Shown piece after piece: positions 8,310 to 16,460 of a DNA stretch of 64,000 nt. The stretch lies in the NCBI RefSeq assembly GCF_019857225.1, contig NZ_JAFJSY010000013.1, forward strand, positions 62,001 through 126,000. The letters run 5' to 3'. Every line of letters starts with the position of its first letter. Position 1 is the first letter of the stretch. The position numbers were made by a program, and so were the translations under genes. This DNA is from Streptomyces plumbidurans (lineage in GTDB: Bacteria > Actinomycetota > Actinomycetes > Streptomycetales > Streptomycetaceae). The notes beneath the pieces are model-generated. The model made no database searches. It saw nothing but the letters and a program-made list of their open reading frames with translations, and had not been told where the DNA came from.

Positions 8310-9361
8310 CCACCACTGACAGTGCCGCTCAAGGCGCCCTGGCCGCACCGCCGTTCGCGGTGATCTCCGGCGAGCAGGTGCAGCAGGTGCTGGCGGGCCA
8401 CGAGCCGCAGATCGCCGAGCTCGTCGAGGCCGTGTACCGGCTGCACGGGGCGGGTGACGCGGTCAATCCGCCGTCGTTCTTCCTGCGCTTCCCGGACCGT
8501 CCCTCGTCGCGGATCATCGCGCTGCCGGCCTCGCTCGGCGGGAAGCTGCGGGTGGACGGGCTGAAGTGGATCTCCAGTTTCCCGGAGAACACGGATGCCG
8601 GGCTGCCGCGGGCGTCGGCCGTGCTGATCCTCAACGACCCGGAGACCGGCTATCCGTTCGCATGTCTGGAGAGCTCGGTCATCAGCGCGACGCGCACGGC
8701 GTCCTCGGCCGCGCTGGCCGCCGACCGGCTGAGCCGGACCCGGCAGCGGCCGCCGCGCGTCGGCTTCGTCGGGACCGGTCTGATCGCCCGCTACATCCAC
8801 ACCCATCTGACCGCGACGGGCTGGGAGTTCGAGGAGACGGGCGTGTACGACCTGTCGCCCGGCAGCGCGGCGGGCTTCCGCGGATACCTGGAACGCACGG
8901 GCGCCAAGGGGCGGTTCACGGTGCACGACAGCGCCGAGAGCCTGGTGCGCTCCAGCGATCTGCTGGTGTTCGCGACGGTCGCGGCAACCCCGCACATCCA
9001 CGACGTGTCGTGGTTCGACCACCATCCGCTGGTGCTGCATGTGTCGTTGCGCGACCTGGACCCGCAGATCCTGCTGGCGTCGGCCAACTACGTCGACGAC
9101 GTCGAGCACTGCCTGAAGGCGCAGACGTCGCCGCATCTGACCGAAACGCTCACGGGGAACCGGGAGTTCATCGACGGCACGCTGAACGACGTCCTGACCG
9201 GGCGGGTGTCCGTGCCGGGTGACCGCACGGTGGTGTTCTCGCCGTTCGGGCTGGGGGTGCTCGACCTGGCGGTCGGCAAGTTCGTTCACGACGAAGTGGC
9301 CCGCAGGGGTGGGCTGCACGTCGTCGACGGGTTCTTCCACGAGCTGCGAAGGCATGGCTGA
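8306..9361 (+). CDS. sbnB: 2,3-diaminopropionate biosynthesis protein SbnB (oxidative cleavage step)
   Basis: The 351-residue protein belongs to the ornithine cyclodeaminase/mu-crystallin family. It carries a Rossmann motif GFVGTGLIARYIHTHL in the middle and the SbnB-typical SSFPENTDAGLPRASAVLIL segment. In staphyloferrin B biosynthesis SbnB oxidises N-(1-amino-1-carboxy-2-ethyl)-L-glutamate with NAD+, giving L-2,3-diaminopropionate and 2-oxoglutarate (established for the family). Its start overlaps the hydroxylase stop (ATGA), indicating translational coupling. Pairing with SbnA just downstream makes the assignment strong. Confidence 0.92.
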   Translation: MTTTDSAAQGALAAPPFAVISGEQVQQVLAGHEPQIAELVEAVYRLHGAGDAVNPPSFFLRFPDRPSSRIIALPASLGGKLRVDGLKWISSFPENTDAGLPRASAVLILNDPETGYPFACLESSVISATRTASSAALAADRLSRTRQRPPRVGFVGTGLIARYIHTHLTATGWEFEETGVYDLSPGSAAGFRGYLERTGAKGRFTVHDSAESLVRSSDLLVFATVAATPHIHDVSWFDHHPLVLHVSLRDLDPQILLASANYVDDVEHCLKAQTSPHLTETLTGNREFIDGTLNDVLTGRVSVPGDRTVVFSPFGLGVLDLAVGKFVHDEVARRGGLHVVDGFFHELRRHG

Positions 9362-9393
9362 CCGGCCCGTGGCGCATGAGGAGGGGGGGCATC

Positions 9394-10359
9394 ATGCCCG
9401 TCATTTCTGATCCTGTTCAGTTCAACGAGGAGGAGCTCTATGTCGACCTTCGGGCCGCACTGGGGCTGCCTCTGTACCTGAAGTGCGAGGGGTTCAACTT
9501 CGCCGGGTCCATCAAGCTCAAGGCGGCGACGGAGATGGTCGACGCGGCCGAGCGCGAGGGGCGGCTGCGACCGGGCGCGGTCCTGGTGGAGTCCTCGTCG
9601 GGGAACCTGGGGGTGGCGCTCAGCGTGATCGCGGCGAGCCGGGGCTACCGGTTTCTGTGCGTGACCGACGCGCGCTGCAACAAGCCGACGATCCGGCTGA
9701 TGGAGTCGCTCGGCACCCAGGTGCACGTCATCGACGAGCCCGACACGCTCAGCGGGTTCCTGGGGGCGCGGATGGCGTACGTCAACGCCTTGTGCGCCTC
9801 CGACGACCGGTACGTGTGGCTCAACCAGTACCAGAACCAGGGCAATTGGCGGGCGCACTTCCGTACGACCGCGCCGGAGATCGCCCGCCGCTTCCCGGAC
9901 CTGGACGTCCTGTTCGTCGGGGCCGGCACGACCGGCACCCTGATGGGCTGCGCCCGCTGGTTCTGGCAGCGGAGGCGCCGGGTGCGCATCGTCGCGATCG
10001 ACACCGTCGGCTCGGTGAGCTTCGGCGGGGTGGCCGGGCGGCGCATGGTCCCGGGGCTCGGCATGAGCGTGCCCCCGGCCCTGCTCGACGAGTCCTACGT
10101 GGACGACCTGGTCCGCGTCGAGGAGAGCGACGCCATCCTCGCCTGCCGCCGCCTGGCCGCCCGCGGCTTCATGTTCGGCGGCTCCACGGGCACCGTCATC
10201 AGCGGCGCCGGCCAATGGCTCGCCGAACACGCCCACCAGGCCCTGACCGCAGTAGCCATCGCCCCAGACCTCGGCGAACGCTACCTGGACACGGTGTACC
10301 GAGAGGGCTGGCCGGCGGACGCGATGGAACCGGAGCCGGCTATGGCTAGGTTGGCTTGA
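9394..10359 (+). CDS. sbnA: 2,3-diaminopropionate biosynthesis protein SbnA (PLP-dependent condensation)
   Basis: This cysteine synthase/CBS-fold PLP enzyme has the Schiff-base lysine in NFAGSIKLKAA and the phosphate-binding loop SSSGNLGVALS. SbnA joins O-phospho-L-serine with L-glutamate to give the substrate of SbnB (established). An in-frame ATG exists at 9376, but the ATG at 9394 is preferred: it has GGAGG at 9380-9384 nine bases upstream and gives the family-typical N-terminus of a 321-residue protein. It is the last gene of the Dap cluster; the following 468 bases are non-coding. Confidence 0.92.
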   Translation: MPVISDPVQFNEEELYVDLRAALGLPLYLKCEGFNFAGSIKLKAATEMVDAAEREGRLRPGAVLVESSSGNLGVALSVIAASRGYRFLCVTDARCNKPTIRLMESLGTQVHVIDEPDTLSGFLGARMAYVNALCASDDRYVWLNQYQNQGNWRAHFRTTAPEIARRFPDLDVLFVGAGTTGTLMGCARWFWQRRRRVRIVAIDTVGSVSFGGVAGRRMVPGLGMSVPPALLDESYVDDLVRVEESDAILACRRLAARGFMFGGSTGTVISGAGQWLAEHAHQALTAVAIAPDLGERYLDTVYREGWPADAMEPEPAMARLA

Positions 10360-10827
10360 TCGGGCGGCGGCCGGCGTACGCCGTTGACCGAGTCGACCGC
10401 CGGGCGCACGCGGTTGGCCGGGCCGGGCTGGCGTGACGGGTTGGTCCGGCGCCGGGGCGTGGGTGTCCGGTCGGGGTCGGGCGTGCGTGTCCGCCCGCCC
10501 CCGGCGCCCGGGGACACTTGCAGGCGGGGGCTATAGCCAACGCGGCAGTCCCGGGGCGCCACCCCCGGGCCCGGGCACACATGCTCGTCCAGCAGCTGGC
10601 ACCCGTGGTCAGCCGGGTCCGGCGTCCCGGGGCACCGCCCGTCCGGCGCCGTAGCGGGAGTCCCAGGCGCAGGCCCCCCGGACCGGGCTGCTGGGGGCGC
10701 CCGTGTCCTCGGTGGGGCTGAGGCGCGGGCCCTCGTGGGCGGACGGAACCAGGGCCGCGGTCGGGGCGGCGCCCGTCGGTCCATGTCCCCGGTGTGACGG
10801 CAGCCCCGTCCGGGGTACCTTCGCCGC
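10360..10827. other. Non-coding gap between the Dap cluster and the AidB-like gene
   Basis: This 468-bp GC-rich stretch has no ORF I would call a gene. An imperfect inverted repeat, GGCGCCGGGGCG at 10448-10459 and CGCCCCCGGCGCC at 10496-10508, could act as a terminator for the biosynthetic operon, but the 36-base loop makes this weak. Its right end carries the probable promoter of the next gene: TGTGAC at 10793-10798 and TACCTT at 10816-10821. Confidence 0.4.
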
Positions 10828-10828
10828 A
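10793..10828 (+). promoter_or_regulatory. Candidate leaderless promoter of the AidB-like gene
   Basis: A TAnnnT-type -10 element (TACCTT, 10816-10821) lies 17 bases after a TGTGAC box (10793-10798). It ends six bases before the ATG at 10828, and no Shine-Dalgarno sequence is visible. This is the spacing expected of a leaderless actinobacterial transcript. Confidence 0.35.
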
Positions 10829-12462
10829 TGGCGCGTCGTACTCACATCGTGAGCAATCAGCCCCCGCCCCTGGTCGGGTACGACGTTTTCGGGGCCGATC
10901 GGGTGTTGGGGGAGGCTGTTGAGCGGCATGTGGATGGCGGGCTGCTCGATGAGGTTCGTGGTGAGTTGGGCGCGCTCGGGGAGGCTTCGGGGTCGGCGCA
11001 GTTGCAGGAGTGGGCTGTGCAGGCGAACGAGAATGCGCCCCGGCTGCGTACGCATGACCGGCACGGGCGGCGGATCGACGAGGTCGACTTTCATCCCGCC
11101 TGGCACCGGCTGCTCGGCAAGGGTGTCTCGGCGGGCCTGACCGCGGCCTGGAACCGGCCCGGCGGTCATGTCCGCCGGGCCGCAGCGTTCGTGGTGTGGA
11201 CGCAGGTCGACGCCGGGAACCTCTGCCCCCTGTCGATGACCCACGCCGCCGTACCCGCCCTGCGTACGGACCCGGAACTCGCCGCCGAGTGGGAGCCGCG
11301 ACTGACGTCCGTGATCTACGACCGCGAGCTGCGCCCCGCCCCCCTCAAGCCCGGCGCCCTGTTCGGGATGGGCATGACGGAGAAGCAGGGCGGCAGCGAC
11401 GTACGGGCCAACGCGACGACCGCACGGCCGCTCGCCGAGGACGGGACGTACGAGCTGACCGGCCACAAGTGGTTCTGCTCCGCCCCGATGTCCGACGGCT
11501 TCCTGGTGCTCGCGCAGGCGCCGGGCGGCCTCTCCTGTTTCCTCGTGCCGCGCGTGCTGGAGGACGGCACCCGCAACGTCTTCCTGCTCCAGCGGCTCAA
11601 GGACAAGCTCGGCAATCGCTCCAACGCCTCCGCCGAGGTCGAGTTCGACGGCACCTGGGCGCGCCGGGTCGGCGAGGAGGGGCGCGGGGTGCGGACCATC
11701 ATCGGCATGGTGGCCGCGACCCGCCTCGACTGCGTGCTGGGCTCCGCCGGACTGATGCGGCAGGCGGTGGCGCAGGCCGTGCACCACTGCGGCCACCGGG
11801 AGGCGTTCGGCGCGAAACTCACCGACCAGCCGCTGATGCGCAACGTCCTGGCCGACCTGGCGCTGGAGTCCGAGGCGGCGACCACGCTGGCGCTGCGGCT
11901 GGCCGCCGCCTGGGACGACGGCGGCGAGCAGGAGCGGGCGCTGCTGCGGATCGCGGTGCCGGCCGCCAAGTACTGGGTGACCAAGCGCTGCCCCTCGGTC
12001 GTCGTCGAGGCCGCCGAATGCCTGGGCGGGAACGGGTACGTGGAGGAGTCGGGGCTGCCCCGGCTGGTGCGCGAGTCGCCGCTCAACTCGATCTGGGAGG
12101 GCGCCGGCAACGTCCAGGCACTGGATGTGCTGCGTGTGCTGCAGCGGGAGCCGCAGGCCCTGAACGCCTACCTCCAGGAGGTCGGCAAGGCCCGCGGCGC
12201 CGACCACCGGCTGGACGCCGCGATCAAGAACCTGCTGACCGAACTGGCCGATCTGGACGGCATCGAGACCCGCGCGCGGCGGCTGACGGAGCGGTTCGCG
12301 CTGGTGCTGCAGGGCTCACTGCTCGTCAGGTTCGCGCCACCGCAGGTCGCCGACGCCTTCTGCGGCTCGCGGCTGGGCGGCGACGGCGGCTCCGCGTTCG
12401 GCACCCTGCCGCACACCCTGGACCTGGCGTCGATCGTCGAGCGGGCCCGGCCGCCGGTCTGA
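10828..12462 (+). CDS. AidB-like acyl-CoA dehydrogenase family flavoprotein
   Basis: The 544-residue FAD protein starts with THIVSNQPPPLVGYDVFGAD, the signature N-terminus of AidB-type acyl-CoA dehydrogenase homologues. It has the acyl-CoA dehydrogenase hallmarks GMGMTEKQGGSDV and GHKWFCSAPMSDGFLVLAQ, and an ECLGGNGYVEESGLPR segment near the C-terminus. E. coli AidB is linked to alkylation stress and binds DNA; the role of the Streptomyces homologues is not established. It appears monocistronic, with a strong hairpin just after the stop codon. Confidence 0.88.
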   Translation: MARRTHIVSNQPPPLVGYDVFGADRVLGEAVERHVDGGLLDEVRGELGALGEASGSAQLQEWAVQANENAPRLRTHDRHGRRIDEVDFHPAWHRLLGKGVSAGLTAAWNRPGGHVRRAAAFVVWTQVDAGNLCPLSMTHAAVPALRTDPELAAEWEPRLTSVIYDRELRPAPLKPGALFGMGMTEKQGGSDVRANATTARPLAEDGTYELTGHKWFCSAPMSDGFLVLAQAPGGLSCFLVPRVLEDGTRNVFLLQRLKDKLGNRSNASAEVEFDGTWARRVGEEGRGVRTIIGMVAATRLDCVLGSAGLMRQAVAQAVHHCGHREAFGAKLTDQPLMRNVLADLALESEAATTLALRLAAAWDDGGEQERALLRIAVPAAKYWVTKRCPSVVVEAAECLGGNGYVEESGLPRLVRESPLNSIWEGAGNVQALDVLRVLQREPQALNAYLQEVGKARGADHRLDAAIKNLLTELADLDGIETRARRLTERFALVLQGSLLVRFAPPQVADAFCGSRLGGDGGSAFGTLPHTLDLASIVERARPPV

Positions 12463-12478
12463 GCTGTGCGGACGCGTT

Positions 12479-12516
12479 GCGGGGGTGATGCTGCGCCGAC
12501 ACGGCATCACCCCCGC
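12479..12516 (+). terminator. Intrinsic-type hairpin after the AidB-like gene
   Basis: Perfect 13-bp inverted repeat: GCGGGGGTGATGC at 12479-12491 and GCATCACCCCCGC at 12504-12516, with a 12-base loop, 16 bases past the stop codon. There is no clear T-run, which is common for terminators in this GC-rich genus. Confidence 0.65.
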
Positions 12517-12600
12517 CCAGCTGGCCCCTTACAAGGCCAAGAACGCCGCTCGGGACGGCGTTGCCCAATATTCAAACAGTCCGGGAGCGCTTCACCAGGG

Positions 12601-12682
12601 TTGCAAGGGGTTGCAACTTGCTGCTGTCTGTGGCTGGACTGTCTCCGTCAGTCAGCGCCGGACGGCACTATGAGACGGACAG
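12601..12682. promoter_or_regulatory. Repeats upstream of the GAF regulator
   Basis: TTGCAA occurs at 12601-12606 and again at 12611-12616, one helical turn apart. Downstream, ACTGTC (about 12629) and GACAGT (about 12677) form a separated inverted repeat. These are plausible operator elements for the regulator gene starting at 12758, but no known consensus is matched. Confidence 0.25.
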
Positions 12683-12757
12683 TGCGGACGGCTTCGGGCT
12701 CCGTGGCCGAAAGGCGACGGAAACCGGTTGTCCCGAGCCCTTCTTGCGGGAGGACCA

Positions 12758-14047
12758 GTGGCGCATCCGCCGACGGACGTGACGCAGCTCGCCATGGTGG
12801 ACACGGCCCAGGCGGCGCGCGTACTGAGCGAGGTCCGCACCGCCCGGCTCTCCGGGCAGCGCACCTCGGTCGCCCCCCGCCCGGTGATCGAGCAGTCCTG
12901 GGGGCGCATGCTGCGCAGCGGCATCGACCCCGAGCGCGGCCGCCGCTCCGGGCTGCTGCCCGCCGACGAGGTGCGGCGGCGCAGGGAGACCACGACACTG
13001 CGGCACGTCCTGCCGGTGCTGCGCGAGGGGTTGCTGTCGGTCGCGGACGTCGCCCACCACATCATGGTGGTCGCCGACGCGGACGGCCGGGTGCTGTGGC
13101 GGGAGGGCAGCCCGTCCGTTCTGCGCAAGGCGGACCACCTCGGTTTTGAGCTCGGCGCGGACTGGCGGGAGGACGTCGTCGGCACGAACGGCATCGGCAC
13201 CCCCGCGGTGGTGCGCAGACCCGTACAGGTTTTCGCCTCCGAGCACTTCGTGCGTTCGCAGACCTCCTGGACGTGCACCGGCGCGCCGATCACGGATCCG
13301 CGGGACGGCCGGCTGCTGGGGATCGTGGACGTCAGCGGGCCGCTGGAAACGATGCATCCGGCGACCCTCGCCTGGGTCGACTCGGTGGCCAAGCTGGCCG
13401 AGGCGCGGCTGCGGGAACTGCATCTGGGCTCGCTGGAGCGGCTGCGCGCGGTGGCGGCGCCGGTGCTGGCCCGGGTGGGCGGCCGGGCAGTGGCGGTGGA
13501 CCGGGACGGCTGGACGGCTGCGGTGACCGGGATGCCGTACACCGCTCGGATCACCCTGCCCAAGTCCCTTTCGGCGGGCCGCCGGCGGCTGCCGCCGCTC
13601 GGTCTGTGCGCGGTGGAGCCGCTCGGGGAGGGCTGGCTGCTCCGGGTCTCGGAGGAGCCGCTGCCGCGCGGCGCCACGCACATCCTGCTGGATCTGACGG
13701 TGCCGCGCCGCTGTTCGGTGACGGTGTCCGGGAGCGCCGGCTCGTGGACCCACGAACTGAGCCCCCGGCACGCCGAGTTGCTCTACCTGCTCGCGCTGCA
13801 CCGCAGCGGGTGCAGCGCCGCCGACCTGGCCGAGGAGGTCTTCGGCGACCCGGCCCGCAGGGTGACGGTACGGGCGGAGATGTCCCGAGTGCGCCGCTAT
13901 CTCGGGGGGTTGCTGGAGCACCGGCCCTACCGTTTCGCGGAGGACGCGGAGGTGGAGCTGCTGCTGCCGGCCGCTCCGGTCGATCTGCTGCCGCAGTCGA
14001 CGGCACCGGCGGTGCTCAGGGTGCGCGAGCCGTTCGAGGCGCCTTGA
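12758..14047 (+). CDS. GAF-domain transcriptional regulator (AcoR N-terminal-like)
   Basis: The N-terminal region contains RPVIEQSWGRMLRSGIDPE, then a GAF domain with GADWREDVVGTNGIGTPAV and CTGAPITDPRDGRLLGIVDVSG. This arrangement is typical of AcoR-type activators. The sigma-54 ATPase domain is absent. Instead the C-terminus (about the last 110 residues) has a winged-helix-like segment with LSPRHAELLYLLALHRSGCSAADLAEEVFGD. It is thus a one-component regulator of the kind common in actinomycetes. I prefer the GTG at 12758, with GGGAGG at 12748-12753, over an upstream TTG at 12728. Its ligand and targets are unknown; neighbours give no clue. Confidence 0.8.
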   Translation: MAHPPTDVTQLAMVDTAQAARVLSEVRTARLSGQRTSVAPRPVIEQSWGRMLRSGIDPERGRRSGLLPADEVRRRRETTTLRHVLPVLREGLLSVADVAHHIMVVADADGRVLWREGSPSVLRKADHLGFELGADWREDVVGTNGIGTPAVVRRPVQVFASEHFVRSQTSWTCTGAPITDPRDGRLLGIVDVSGPLETMHPATLAWVDSVAKLAEARLRELHLGSLERLRAVAAPVLARVGGRAVAVDRDGWTAAVTGMPYTARITLPKSLSAGRRRLPPLGLCAVEPLGEGWLLRVSEEPLPRGATHILLDLTVPRRCSVTVSGSAGSWTHELSPRHAELLYLLALHRSGCSAADLAEEVFGDPARRVTVRAEMSRVRRYLGGLLEHRPYRFAEDAEVELLLPAAPVDLLPQSTAPAVLRVREPFEAP

Positions 14048-14232
14048 TCGTGACCGCCCAGTGACCGGGGCGTCCCCCTGAGTCACCCCATGGGCCCATC
14101 TTCCGCATAATTGCAGGGTCTTTGTCCCCGGACGGCCCCGACTGCCGTAGCATCCCTCTACGGGCCACCCCACCTGCTCCTTTGGTCAACGCTCGGACCA
14201 ATAAACGCAGTTGGCCCGCCTCGGGAGGACGT

Positions 14233-15510
14233 ATGACGCAACGTGGCCGACACCGCAGGCAGAAGCGGGGCCGTGCGCTGCGCGCCGCCCTGGCCGGGAC
14301 CGCCCTCGCGCTCACCGCCGCCGCCACGATGATCAGCGCGTCGCAGGCCACGGTCGGTGACAAGCCGGGGGCCCTGAAGACCCTCGCCTCCTCCGACCGG
14401 GCGGCCGCGGGGCTGCGCCTCCAGGAGCGCGAGGTGCCGCAGAGCACGCTCGACCGACTCTCCTCCGCGATGGGCAGGCCCGTGGGTGTGAGCACGGTCC
14501 TCGCCGACGCCGACCACTCGCTGCTCGGCGCGGGCGACTGCGCGTCCACCGAGCGCGCGGCGCTGCCCCTCGCTCCGGCGGCCACGCGCGCGTACTGCTG
14601 GGACGCCGCCGACACCCGCGGCTGGCGGGCGGGCGCGGTCACCACGTCCGGGGACGCGGACGACGACGGTCACTGGGGCGAGCACCGGGTGATCCTCTCC
14701 GGCTGGAGCCGTGACACCGGCCGCTCGGCGAAGCCCGGCTCCGCCCGGCTCGCGGTCGTCGACGCGACCGACCCGGCCAGGCTCACCTACGCCTGGGCGT
14801 CGCTCGTCGTCCCGGTCGACGGCGGCCGCAACTACCGCGGGCTGTCCTCCCCCGTCTCGGGCATGGTCTGGTATCAGGGCAAGCTGCTGGTCACCGCCGC
14901 CGACGGGCTGTACGTGTACGACATGCACCGCATCCAGCGGACCACCGTGAACAGCGGCGCGGTCGGCCGGGTGAAGGGCGGCTGGGCTGCGCAGGGCTCG
15001 CGGTACGTGCTGCCCGCGATCGGCTCGTACCGCCCGACCGGTCATGGCGCGCGACCGGCGGCGATCTCCCTGGACCGCAGCACCGCGCCGGACAGCCTGG
15101 TGGCGAGCGAGCGGGTGCGGGCGGACAGTCGAGGAACCACCCTGCTGTGGCGCTACGCCTTCAGCAGCGACCCGGTCCGCGCCGGACTGCTGGCCACCGA
15201 CGCCGCGGGGCGCGCGGTCCCGGACCGGGCGTACGAGACGAGGACGGACGGCGTCGGCGGTGTGCTGTCGTACCGCTCGCAGTGGTATCTGGCCCGCTCG
15301 GACGGTGACCCGGACGGCCACGGCACACTCTGGCGGCAGAACGCCCGCAAGGCGCAGGCCACCCGGTGCGGGTCGGACGAGTCCAACCACTGCTGGACCC
15401 CGCGGGCCGGGTCGCTCTCCTACGCCGAGGACAGCGGCGAGGTCTGGTCGCAGTCGGGACCGATGCTCTACGCGCTGCCGCTGGCCTCGATCGACAGATC
15501 TCTGGGGTAG
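14233..15510 (+). CDS. Secreted protein of unknown function
   Basis: The 425-residue product begins with an Arg-rich n-region, then ALRAALAGTALALTAAATM and an alanine-rich cleavage region: a Sec-type signal peptide. The mature protein is rich in small residues and Trp/Tyr, and contains KLLVTAADGLYVYDMHRIQ and SYRSQWYLARSDGDPDGHGTLWR. Such repeated strand-like units suggest a beta-rich, possibly propeller-like fold. I do not recognise a catalytic motif. The ATG at 14233 has GGGAGG five bases upstream and is preferred over an in-frame codon at 14122. Similar secreted proteins are common in Streptomyces but uncharacterised. Confidence 0.75.
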   Translation: MTQRGRHRRQKRGRALRAALAGTALALTAAATMISASQATVGDKPGALKTLASSDRAAAGLRLQEREVPQSTLDRLSSAMGRPVGVSTVLADADHSLLGAGDCASTERAALPLAPAATRAYCWDAADTRGWRAGAVTTSGDADDDGHWGEHRVILSGWSRDTGRSAKPGSARLAVVDATDPARLTYAWASLVVPVDGGRNYRGLSSPVSGMVWYQGKLLVTAADGLYVYDMHRIQRTTVNSGAVGRVKGGWAAQGSRYVLPAIGSYRPTGHGARPAAISLDRSTAPDSLVASERVRADSRGTTLLWRYAFSSDPVRAGLLATDAAGRAVPDRAYETRTDGVGGVLSYRSQWYLARSDGDPDGHGTLWRQNARKAQATRCGSDESNHCWTPRAGSLSYAEDSGEVWSQSGPMLYALPLASIDRSLG

Positions 15511-15527
15511 ATGATTTTCTGGCGGTC

Positions 15528-16100
15528 ATGACCACCATCCCCGTGACCACCTGGTCCCTGGAGCAGACCGACCCCGCCGACCTGCTGCCGGCCGCCGCGC
15601 CGGAGGGGGACGTGCGGATCGTCCGCTCCGAGATCCCCTCCCCCGAGTTCAGCCGTTTCCTGTACGCGTCGGTCGGCGGCGACATCCGCTGGATCGACCG
15701 GCTGGGCTGGACGTACGCGCGGTGGCAGGAGCAGCTGGACCGGCCGGGCGCGGAGACCTGGGTCGCCTACGACCGGGGCACACCCGCCGGGTACATCGAG
15801 CTGGACCCGCAGGACGACGGGGTCGTGGAGATCGCCTACTTCGGGCTGATCCCCGCCTTCCGCGGCCGCCGCATCGGCGGGCACCTGCTCTCCTACGGCA
15901 CCGCCCGCGCCTGGGACCTCGCCGAACGCTGGCCCGAGCGCCCGCGGACCAAGCGGGTCTGGGTGCACACCTGCAGCCTGGACGGCGAGCACGCCATGGA
16001 CAATTATCGGCGCCGGGGCTTCACGCTCTTCGACACCAGGGTCGAGGAGCAGCCCGAGGTGCCCGCTCCCGGTCCGTGGGCCGGTGCATACCCGGCCTGA
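15528..16100 (+). CDS. GNAT family N-acetyltransferase
   Basis: The 190-residue protein has the GNAT acetyl-CoA loop in the form GLIPAFRGRRIGGHLLSYGT and a C-terminal segment NYRRRGFTLFDT typical of the fold. The acceptor is unknown. It starts at ATG 15528, 17 bases after the secreted-protein stop, and may be co-transcribed with it. The following 360 bases hold the regulatory region of the sulfur operon. Confidence 0.85.
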   Translation: MTTIPVTTWSLEQTDPADLLPAAAPEGDVRIVRSEIPSPEFSRFLYASVGGDIRWIDRLGWTYARWQEQLDRPGAETWVAYDRGTPAGYIELDPQDDGVVEIAYFGLIPAFRGRRIGGHLLSYGTARAWDLAERWPERPRTKRVWVHTCSLDGEHAMDNYRRRGFTLFDTRVEEQPEVPAPGPWAGAYPA

Positions 16101-16147
16101 CCTGCGCCGACAAGACCGGTCGCAGCCGATGTGATCGAGGACACGCC

Positions 16148-16205
16148 TGTCCCATAATTCGGGACAAGGATGTCCGCATCGTGGACGAAGCTGGACTGTG
16201 TCCAG
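16148..16205 (+). promoter_or_regulatory. Promoter/operator region of the sulfur operon
   Basis: Two inverted repeats precede the leader peptide. TGTCCC at 16148-16153 and GGGACA at 16161-16166 flank an ATAATTC core that itself looks like a -10 element. CTGGAC-TGT-GTCCAG at 16191-16205 is a perfect palindrome. Their position suggests repressor binding at or just downstream of the promoter. The regulator is not encoded nearby. Confidence 0.4.
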
Positions 16206-16227
16206 ACTGCCGTGCCACGCTTCCGTC

Positions 16228-16311
16228 ATGTCTGGAACTGGAATTGCCTTGGTGAGTCGGCGGCACGTCGACCTCGGCCGCATGTCCAGCGCCATCTGTC
16301 CGGCGAGCTGA
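16228..16311 (+). CDS. Cysteine-type regulatory leader peptide (27 aa) of the sulfur operon
   Basis: ATG 16228 to TGA 16311 encodes 27 residues beginning MSGTGIALVSRRHVDL and ending RMSSAICPAS. The RRxVDLxR...SAxCP pattern is the one carried by short leader peptides found upstream of sulfur-assimilation and thiol genes in Streptomyces. In mycobacteria, related Cys-containing leader ORFs mediate cysteine-responsive attenuation (established there). Here the single cysteine is residue 24 of 27. A hairpin follows before sirA, consistent with attenuation when cysteine is plentiful (inference). Confidence 0.8.
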   Translation: MSGTGIALVSRRHVDLGRMSSAICPAS

Positions 16312-16320
16312 TCTGCTCCA

Positions 16321-16362
16321 CGGTGGCCTTCGGCCACCGGCGCAGCACGCCCGGCACCTTTT
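16321..16362 (+). terminator. Candidate attenuator hairpin between the leader peptide and sirA
   Basis: CGGTGGCC-TTC-GGCCACCG at 16321-16339 is a perfect 8-bp stem with a triloop, starting ten bases after the leader stop codon. A short TTTT follows at about 16359. It is well placed to be an attenuator or a structure blocked by a ribosome stalled near the leader's Cys codon. Confidence 0.45.
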
Positions 16363-16460
16363 GACTCTCTCCCCCCGCGCAACGACGCGCACGTATGCCC
16401 ATGCGCCCGCACGCGCAGGTCAGAGCCGCATTCACGCCTGTCCCGAAGGACGTATCAACC

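Noticed and set aside
10334..10353. Iron-box-like sequence near the sbnA stop (GGCTAGGTTGGCTTGA)
   Set aside because: Only one half-site is matched, it lies within the end of the gene, and nothing iron-related is downstream; no iron box precedes the cluster, so iron regulation is not supported.
2718..10359. Siderophore cluster of the staphyloferrin B type
   Set aside because: sbnA/sbnB are shared, but the NIS synthetases, siderophore exporter and iron uptake genes are missing and a Pls-type membrane protein is present instead.
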